Below are positions 59,004-64,000 of a stretch of DNA of 64,000 bases, piece after piece. The notes below the pieces were generated by a model that was given only the letters and a program-made list of their open reading frames with translations, was not told the origin of the DNA and did no database searches. Both the position numbers and the translations under genes were made by a program. The stretch covers positions 62,001-126,000 of the forward strand of contig CAJTZE010000001.1 of assembly GCA_910584265.1 (NCBI GenBank), written 5' to 3'. This stretch comes from an uncultured Dorea sp. Its GTDB lineage: Bacteria > Bacillota > Clostridia > Lachnospirales > Lachnospiraceae. Positions within the stretch are counted from its first letter, which is position 1. Every line of letters begins with the position of its first letter.

Positions 59004-59378
59004 ATGAAGGTAGTAGCGACAGAGAAAGCACCGAAGGCATTAGGCCCTTATTCGCAGGGATATGTGCATGGCGGGATCCTGTATTCTGCAGGTCAGATTG
59101 CTATCAATCCAGAGGCAGATGACGTAACGGCAGTTACGATCGAGGAGCAGACAGAGCAGGTATGCAGGAATCTTGGGGAGGTTCTGAAGGAAGCGGGTAC
59201 AGATTTTGACCATGTGCTTAAGACAACCTGTTTTCTGGCAGACATGGCAGATTTTGCGGCATTTAATGAGGTATATGCAAAGTATTTTACTTCCAAGCCG
59301 GCGAGGAGCTGCGTGGCAGTGAAGACGCTTCCGAAGGGAGTGCTCTGTGAGGTTGAGTTGATCGCCGCAGTAGAATAA
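59004..59378 (+). CDS. ridA: RidA-family enamine/imine deaminase
   Basis: Small trimer-forming protein that hydrolyses reactive enamines such as 2-aminoacrylate. The 124-residue protein has APKALGPYSQGYVHGGILYSAGQIAINPE, the catalytic Arg in KPARSCVAVKTLPKGVLCEVELIA and the usual acid. ATG 59004 is seven bases behind AGGAGG (another ATG at 58998 is too close). Directly after the cyclodeaminase-like gene, which makes or uses imines, so a shared protective role is likely. Confidence 0.95.
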   Translation: MKVVATEKAPKALGPYSQGYVHGGILYSAGQIAINPEADDVTAVTIEEQTEQVCRNLGEVLKEAGTDFDHVLKTTCFLADMADFAAFNEVYAKYFTSKPARSCVAVKTLPKGVLCEVELIAAVE

Positions 59379-59428
59379 CGTAATAAGTTTCATATGGAGA
59401 AAGAATAACATGTCAGGAGGAAATGAAG

Positions 59429-60262
59429 ATGGAAGAACAGCAAAAAAGTGGTTGTGCACCGTCTGACTGTGCAGGCTGTGCACATGCAGACTCATGCAGC
59501 AGTAAACCGGAGGATTTCAGTGAGCCGGCCAATGCATTTTCACACATTGATAAGGTAATTGCGGTTGTCAGCGGTAAGGGCGGCGTAGGAAAGTCTATGG
59601 TGACAGCTTCCCTTGCACGTATGATGAGGATGCAGGGCTTTAACGTGGGAATTCTGGATGCGGATATTACAGGCCCGTCTATTCCCAAGATGTATGGGAT
59701 TCATGAGGCCGCTCAGGGAAACAGCGAGGGTATTTTCCCATGTGAGGCGGCAGACGGAACGAAGATCATGTCGGTCAATCTGCTTCTGGAGCATGAGGAT
59801 GATCCGGTTATCTGGAGAGGCCCGGTGATCGCAGGCGTGGTAAAACAGTTCTGGTCAGACGTAATGTGGGGAGAGCTGGATTATCTTTTTGTTGACATGC
59901 CGCCGGGGACAGGCGATGTACCGCTTACGGTATTCCAGTCCATGCCGGTGGACGGCGTTGTGATCGTAACCTCTCCGCAGGATCTGGTGCGGATGATCGT
60001 AAGAAAAGCCTACAATATGGCTCAGGCAATGAATATTCCGGTTATCGGGGTTGTGGAGAACTACAGCTATTTGAAGTGCCCGGACTGCGGGAAGGAGATT
60101 GCCGTATTCGGAAAGAGCCGTATTGATACAATCGCAGAAGAGCTCGGCCTTCCGGTGCTTGGCAAGATGCCGATTGATGCAGAGCTGGCAGAGGCGGTAG
60201 AGTCAGAGCGGTTCTATGAGATCGATAACCGGTATCTGGAAAGCGCAGTGAATAAATTATAG
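59429..60262 (+). CDS. Mrp/NBP35-family Fe-S cluster carrier ATPase
   Basis: P-loop carrier that assembles or moves Fe-S clusters, 277 residues. ATG 59429 lies eight bases behind AGGAGG. The N-terminus has a cysteine set Cys9, Cys14, Cys17, Cys23 (ferredoxin-like as in NBP35), then the deviant Walker A VVSGKGGVGKSMVTASLA, switch I DADITGPSIPKM, Walker B FVDMPPGTGD, and the cluster motif CPDCGKE near residue 210. The partner apoproteins are unknown. A terminator follows. Confidence 0.93.
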   Translation: MEEQQKSGCAPSDCAGCAHADSCSSKPEDFSEPANAFSHIDKVIAVVSGKGGVGKSMVTASLARMMRMQGFNVGILDADITGPSIPKMYGIHEAAQGNSEGIFPCEAADGTKIMSVNLLLEHEDDPVIWRGPVIAGVVKQFWSDVMWGELDYLFVDMPPGTGDVPLTVFQSMPVDGVVIVTSPQDLVRMIVRKAYNMAQAMNIPVIGVVENYSYLKCPDCGKEIAVFGKSRIDTIAEELGLPVLGKMPIDAELAEAVESERFYEIDNRYLESAVNKL

Positions 60263-60274
60263 ACGGCGGGAGAG

Positions 60275-60324
60275 AATTTCCGGCCGCATGGGTGGAGATT
60301 CACCCGTGCAGCCGGAATTTTTTA
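60275..60324. terminator. Terminator between convergent operons
   Basis: AATTTCCGGC..GGGTG and CACCC..GCCGGAATTTTTT form a long stem with small interruptions, T-run on the plus strand, A/T end for the minus. It overlaps the end of the 93-codon minus gene. Confidence 0.85.
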
Positions 60325-60603
60325 AATCCGTCCCGGAAGCATCATAAGGAATGCCGCGATACCGCCGGCCATATAAATTCCATTGATAACAACACAGATC
60401 TTCATCCATGTATGCTGGATATGTGCTTTGGTGTAGGCGAGGATGGTAAAAATCCCGCTAAAGATCATAAAGGCGGCATAGCCGGAAATCATAATCTCAG
60501 CCACAGGGGATTTCAGCGCCCACGGAAAGCTGCGCAGAGGCAGTATGGTCCAGGGAATCAAGATCATCAGGGTACTGATCGTTGTAAATATCTTCTTTTT
60601 CAT
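60322..60603 (-). CDS. Small membrane protein of the ABC operon
   Basis: A 93-residue protein with three hydrophobic segments (IFTTISTLMILIPWTILPL, ISGYAAFMIFSGIFTILAY, MKICVVINGIYMAGGIAAFLMM). ATG 60603 follows AGAAAGGAAT. It is the last gene of the ATPase-permease-permease operon; a 104-bp gap precedes it. Function unknown; a small immunity-like or accessory protein is only a guess. Confidence 0.75.
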   Translation of the reverse strand: MKKKIFTTISTLMILIPWTILPLRSFPWALKSPVAEIMISGYAAFMIFSGIFTILAYTKAHIQHTWMKICVVINGIYMAGGIAAFLMMLPGRI

Positions 60604-60707
60604 ATCAAAATTCCTTTCTTTTCTATAGTTTCTACAGTTAGCGCGCCAGTTTGCCCCGCGGATCGGCTTCTCCCGCGGCGCACGGCGTACAGAATAAAAA
60701 TGATATT

Positions 60708-61469
60708 TTACCGGGTTTCCGTTTTTCCGAATCTGAGGCAGGAAATGCCAAGGCACAGCACGGTGACCGCCAGCGATACCGGAATCATAGGTATCCACTT
60801 GATTTCCGTGGTGAAAACCCCTTCTGCCAGCTTTCCGTATTCGGTCATCAGCATATAGAAGGGATAATCCATAGGATAATAGGCCCATAGCTTTGTGTTC
60901 AGCATCAGGACGCTTGGCACTATGGATGCAAGGCAGATTCCGGCTGAAAAAATCGGGGTCTGGATGAGTACGGCGAGCATCCAGAATATTGAGGCCATGG
61001 GAATAATGGCAAGGTAGATCATAGCGGCGCCATGTATCACATAGGGCAGTTCCAGTACAAAATCATAGTCCTCCAGACGGGAGGCCAGAAGAGCACCCGC
61101 ATAGTAAAATACGATAGTAAAAAGCATCTGCACTGTCATAAGAAGCAGCATGACCAGAAATTTCGCCAGACACAGCCTGCCGGTGCTTACCGGAAGAGAC
61201 AGCATTTTCAGAAATCCCTTGTTTGTCCGTTCAGTCTGATTTAAAAGCACCGTGCAGATAATGAGGGCGGCAGGGATCATGAACCATGCCATACCCATAA
61301 AGCCCTGAATGAAGAAGTTGTGCTCCGGCGAGATGCCGATATCGTTCATGCGGAAATTCACATCCGCATTCAGCGCCGACGGAATCCACATCATAGCTGC
61401 TGGAATCAGCAGAATCCAGAAAATATGGGATCTCCGGATCTTAATTAGTTCAATTTTAAATTCATTCAT
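60708..61469 (-). CDS. Lantibiotic-protection-like ABC permease (second)
   Basis: Membrane subunit of 253 residues with six predicted helices; it opens FKIELIKIRRSHIFWILLIPAAMMWIPSAL, the pattern of MutG/EpiG-like immunity permeases, and has TNKGFLKMLSLPVSTGRLCLAKFLVM, typical of ABC2_membrane_4. Its ATG overlaps the stop of the other permease by four bases. By position and size it matches the EFG-type lantibiotic immunity transporters, but no lantibiotic genes are nearby, so defence against a foreign peptide is more likely. Confidence 0.87.
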   Translation of the reverse strand: MNEFKIELIKIRRSHIFWILLIPAAMMWIPSALNADVNFRMNDIGISPEHNFFIQGFMGMAWFMIPAALIICTVLLNQTERTNKGFLKMLSLPVSTGRLCLAKFLVMLLLMTVQMLFTIVFYYAGALLASRLEDYDFVLELPYVIHGAAMIYLAIIPMASIFWMLAVLIQTPIFSAGICLASIVPSVLMLNTKLWAYYPMDYPFYMLMTEYGKLAEGVFTTEIKWIPMIPVSLAVTVLCLGISCLRFGKTETR

Positions 61470-62188
61470 GCGAATTTCCTCCTTGTATCCAGATAAATCA
61501 TTTCCATAGCAGCGAATAGCAGTGTCTGGGCTCCGCAGATGATCAGGCAGGTGTTCACGTCCTCCGGTGAAACAGCGTGCAGCATCCGGTAAGGAGCCGC
61601 AAACGGGAGCAGGGACAGCATAAGGCGCCCCTCATGTATCATTGAACCGAGAAACGTCAGGATGACTCCGGCTCCCAGACTGATCCACATGCTTTGGCAG
61701 AGTGAAGCCGCAAACAGCATCAGAGTCAGAGTGGGAAGAAGCAGTATCAGCTCATAACCCATGCTGTGGACCAGCTCTTTTAGGCCTGCGCTCCGGTCTG
61801 CAAACCAGTGTATGCTGGAGAAGGCCAGTGAGGCGCTTTGTAAAAGAAGGGACAGGACTACAGCCAGCAGCGTGACGCCGAATTTTCCGCAGAACAAAGA
61901 GAACTGGCGGATGGGAAGGGTATTCATTTTTAAGTCCCCTTTGTCGGCGTATTCGGTGTGATACATCAGGCAGCACCCGCAGACAACCAGCAGAATGGTA
62001 AGCTGCGCCATCATACCCCAGTTCGCATCCATCAAGATAGGAAAGGAATCTCCCGGAAGGCTGGTAAAGGATTCGGACCGGACTGTCATGTTGACTAGCG
62101 GGACTGCAGATGCCAGAATACTGCCGCCAAGGAAAATGGGCAGGTACCCTGTCCGGCGCAGCTTTTTAAGCTCCAGAGAAAGAATCAT
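61466..62188 (-). CDS. Lantibiotic-protection-like ABC permease (first)
   Basis: Membrane subunit of 240 residues with six predicted helices, starting LSLELKKLRRTGYLPIFLGGSILASAVPLVN and keeping YADKGDLKMNTLPIRQFSLFCGKFGVT, the same hallmark segment as its neighbour. It is coupled by four-base overlaps on both sides: ATPase stop/own start and own stop/second permease start. The two permeases are paralogous and likely act as a heterodimer. Confidence 0.88.
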   Translation of the reverse strand: MILSLELKKLRRTGYLPIFLGGSILASAVPLVNMTVRSESFTSLPGDSFPILMDANWGMMAQLTILLVVCGCCLMYHTEYADKGDLKMNTLPIRQFSLFCGKFGVTLLAVVLSLLLQSASLAFSSIHWFADRSAGLKELVHSMGYELILLLPTLTLMLFAASLCQSMWISLGAGVILTFLGSMIHEGRLMLSLLPFAAPYRMLHAVSPEDVNTCLIICGAQTLLFAAMEMIYLDTRRKFA

Positions 62189-62946
62189 TGGAATCCACCC
62201 CGCTTTCTTGCAGCATTGTCGGTCTGGATCATGGCAAGGAAGGTTTCTTCCAGATTGTCGGCAGGGTATCCGGCATGGAACGCATAATCACGCAGGGCTT
62301 CCATGGTTCCTTCAAAGAGAAGATGTCCGTGATTAAGGATGCCCACGTCGTCTGCTAGGAGCTCAATCTCGCTCAGCAGATGGGAGGATACAAGTACCGT
62401 GCAGTCGTACTGCTCTGGAAGGGAGCGGATCAGAGTCCGGATTTCGTGGATTCCTACCGGGTCAAGGCCGTTGGTCGGCTCATCCAGGATCAGGATCGGA
62501 GGCCTTCCGATCAATGCTCCTGCAAGACCTAACCGCTGTTTCATGCCGAGCGAGTATTTTTTCACCTGACGTTTCCGGTGCTCCATAAGTCCTGTAAGCT
62601 CCAGCGCTTCGCCAATGGAGGATTTGGGTAATCTCAAGATTCTGCGGATAATATCCAGATTTTCCTCTCCGGTGAGATTTCCATAGAAGGCGGGAGCCTC
62701 GATCAGGGAACCGATTTTTTTCAGGATTGGAATCCGGCCGGAGGAAAGGGTCTTACCGTCTATGGTGAAATAACCAAAGGTAGGACTTGTAAGCCCCAGA
62801 AACATTTTCATGGTTGTAGATTTTCCGGCGCCGTTGGGTCCGAGGAAACCGTAAATATGTCCTTTCGGGATATGGAGGTTCATATCGGAGACTGCGGTAA
62901 AATTACCGTAGGATTTGGTTAATTGTTTTGTTTCAATGATATTCAT
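62185..62946 (-). CDS. Lantibiotic-protection-like ABC ATPase
   Basis: ATPase of 253 residues, first gene of the operon. ATG 62946 stands behind AAAGGAGC. It has Walker A GPNGAGKSTTMKMFLGL, signature YSLGMKQRLGLAGALI, Walker B ILILDEPTNGLDPVGI and H-loop VSSHLLSE; the Q-loop segment is KKIGSLIEAPAFYGNLT with E in place of Q (the E-loop), a known mark of lantibiotic immunity ATPases. This strongly supports the LanF type. It faces the OmpR regulator gene across a 155-bp gap. Confidence 0.92.
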   Translation of the reverse strand: MNIIETKQLTKSYGNFTAVSDMNLHIPKGHIYGFLGPNGAGKSTTMKMFLGLTSPTFGYFTIDGKTLSSGRIPILKKIGSLIEAPAFYGNLTGEENLDIIRRILRLPKSSIGEALELTGLMEHRKRQVKKYSLGMKQRLGLAGALIGRPPILILDEPTNGLDPVGIHEIRTLIRSLPEQYDCTVLVSSHLLSEIELLADDVGILNHGHLLFEGTMEALRDYAFHAGYPADNLEETFLAMIQTDNAARKRGGFQ

Positions 62947-63101
62947 TTTTGTGAGCTCCTTTCTTGTTGATAGTTTAAGTATAGATCCCGAACCTTGCAG
63001 GAACCTTTTCGCAACCTTACATTTTCCTTACATTTTTTCACTGGAAAGGATTTGGGGGAGAAATCGTGGTATCATAATATCAGAAAAAGAGGTGGCAGAA
63101 T
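62947..63101. promoter_or_regulatory. Divergent control region with four 11-bp-spaced AAGG repeats
   Basis: On the plus strand CCTT starts at 62993, 63004, 63015 and 63026, exactly 11 bases apart; on the minus strand these are AAGG, in the units ATGTAAGGAAA, ATGTAAGGTTG, CGAAAAGGTTC, CTGCAAGGTTC. A TATACT (62983-62978, minus) lies just after the last unit, so the repeats overlap and extend upstream from the -35 region of the ABC operon. That is the usual layout for OmpR-type activators. TATCATAAT near 63070 may serve the regulator gene. Confidence 0.75.
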
Positions 63102-63806
63102 ATGAATTATGATTATTTAAAAAATAAGAGAATATTGTTTGTGGACGACGAGGAGGGCTTAAGGCAGATGGTATGCTCGATTCTTAAGAAGGAAGGGTAC
63201 CGGCAGGTGGAATCCGCGGGGACAATGGCGCAGGCGCTTGAGCTCTGCGCGTCTTGGAAGCCGGAATTTGCGATTCTGGATGTGATGCTGCCGGATGGGG
63301 ATGGATTTACCCTGTTTGAACAGATTAAGAGCTTTCTGGATATTCCGGCGCTGTTTCTTACGGCAAGAGGCGAGGAGGACGACCGGATCCGGGGCTTTGG
63401 ACTGGGAGCCGATGATTATGTGGTGAAACCGTTTCTGCCAAAGGAGCTCTTGTTCCGGATCCAGGCAATCCTTCGGCGCACCTATAAAGAGGAAGCTCCG
63501 CTTTTGGAGCTGGCATTTAGCAGGGTGGATTTTGAGCGGGCAGAGGTGATCCGCGGAGGGGAGCATCTTGCGCTGACAGCAAAGGAATATGCAATCCTGC
63601 AGGCGCTCGGCCGTAATCTGGGAAGGATTGTGACGATTGATTCGCTGTGCGAGGCGGCATGGGGAGATAACCCCTACGGCTATGAGAATACGCTGATGGC
63701 TCATATCCGAAGGATCCGGGAGAAGATTGAAGAGAATCCGTCAAAGCCGGTGTCGCTGATTACGGTGAAGGGACTGGGGTATAAGCTGATAGCGAAATCC
63801 CGTTGA
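63102..63806 (+). CDS. OmpR-family response regulator
   Basis: DNA-binding regulator of 234 residues. Receiver: VDDEEGLRQM, phosphoacceptor Asp in FAILDVMLPDGDG, Thr in FLTARGEEDD and Lys in YVVKPFLP; winged-helix output (about 135-234) with LTAKEYAILQALGRNLGRIVT and ITVKGLGYKLI. ATG 63102 follows AAAGAGGTGG. It probably binds the 11-bp repeats just upstream and controls the divergent ABC operon. A kinase gene follows 99 bases later; that gap can fold (GGTTAGCTT with AAGCTGGAACC). Confidence 0.93.
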   Translation: MNYDYLKNKRILFVDDEEGLRQMVCSILKKEGYRQVESAGTMAQALELCASWKPEFAILDVMLPDGDGFTLFEQIKSFLDIPALFLTARGEEDDRIRGFGLGADDYVVKPFLPKELLFRIQAILRRTYKEEAPLLELAFSRVDFERAEVIRGGEHLALTAKEYAILQALGRNLGRIVTIDSLCEAAWGDNPYGYENTLMAHIRRIREKIEENPSKPVSLITVKGLGYKLIAKSR

Positions 63807-63905
63807 ATGAATTTGGAGGCGGGGTTAGCTTCTGCTCCGCGGAAAAGCTGGAACCGAGTCCATTCTTACGCAAAGCCGGGCGCCGGTATGGAGGAGATGA
63901 TTGGA

Positions 63906-64000
63906 ATGAAAAGTATCATGAAATTAATTAAGCGGTTTGTGATCACGCTAATTTTTTCGCTGGCAGCGCTGCTGATTTTAAATATTATCCTGCTGTTTAC
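63906..64000 (+). CDS. Sensor histidine kinase, N-terminal fragment (cut by window end)
   Basis: Only about 31 codons are visible: a short basic start (MKSIMKLIKRF) and one hydrophobic helix (VITLIFSLAALLILNIILLF). ATG 63906 lies behind GGAGGAG. Its position after an OmpR regulator makes a partner kinase very likely, but no kinase motif is inside the window. The frame is open to the edge. Confidence 0.6.
   Translation, partial: MKSIMKLIKRFVITLIFSLAALLILNIILLF

Noticed and set aside
60708..62946. Lantibiotic biosynthesis cluster
   Set aside because: The transporter looks like an immunity type, but no precursor peptide, LanB/C/M or protease gene is visible in the window.

Overview
The window reads as chromosomal DNA of a Gram-positive anaerobe, most likely a member of the Lachnospiraceae (Clostridia). 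Reasons: strong AGGAGG-type ribosome sites, a Clostridia-type folT gene behind a tetrahydrofolate riboswitch, a T-box leader on ilvB, an HrcA/CIRCE heat-shock operon, a CBS-domain pyrophosphatase, a C_GCAxxG_C_C protein and several antimicrobial-peptide-type ABC/two-component modules. The species cannot be named from sequence alone. No rRNA, tRNA, CRISPR array, prophage or intact insertion sequence was seen.

Layout. 1-7 kb: the 3' part of a hybrid sensor kinase, riboswitch-folT, then on the minus strand a BceRSAB-like module whose transporter genes carry a perfect TTACA-N4-TGTAA box. 7-16 kb: a MarR regulator, a cytosolic BMP-like protein, a metallophosphoesterase and a domain-swapped GH3 glycosidase, then thyA, dihydrofolate reductase and a glycosyltransferase. 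16-21 kb: branched-chain amino acid genes (T-box, ilvB, ilvN; ilvE) around an AraC regulator broken by one in-frame TGA. 21-27 kb: a YtrA-like GntR-ABC operon with a symmetric operator, an AEC transporter, AraC and EamA genes, then a scar holding two decayed genes. 27-32 kb: a TetR regulator divergent from an RND (MMPL) exporter and a secreted heptad-repeat protein, with three matching 13-bp palindromes between them. 32-40 kb: methyltransferase, Hsp33, NAD synthetase, Cys-rich protein, Pgi, S1-domain protein, CBS pyrophosphatase.

40-43 kb: an AT-rich restriction-modification island: Vsr endonuclease, a C5-cytosine methyltransferase with its own N-terminal HTH, and an Eco47II-family endonuclease. 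43-48 kb: flavin reductase, MATE exporter, polysaccharide deacetylase, RarA, and a 31-bp near-perfect hairpin. 47.6-52.9 kb: hrcA-grpE-dnaK-dnaJ with a CIRCE element, a cluster of unusual repeats before dnaK and a hairpin before dnaJ. 52.9-58 kb: a NarL-type two-component system divergent from an ATPase/two-permease ABC exporter. 58-60 kb: ornithine-cyclodeaminase-like protein, RidA and an Mrp-type Fe-S carrier. 60-64 kb: a lantibiotic-immunity-like ABC operon divergent from an OmpR/kinase pair (the kinase runs off the window), with four AAGG repeats at exactly 11-bp steps between them.

The dominant theme is envelope defence and its control: three different two-component/ABC modules, an RND system, a GntR-ABC operon and a MATE pump in 64 kb, each next to a plausible cognate operator. 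The most distinctive items are the RND plus heptad-repeat pair with its triple operator, the HTH-fused methyltransferase island, the cytosolic ParB-like/BMP protein, the Cys-rich insertion in IlvB, and the small scars of gene decay.
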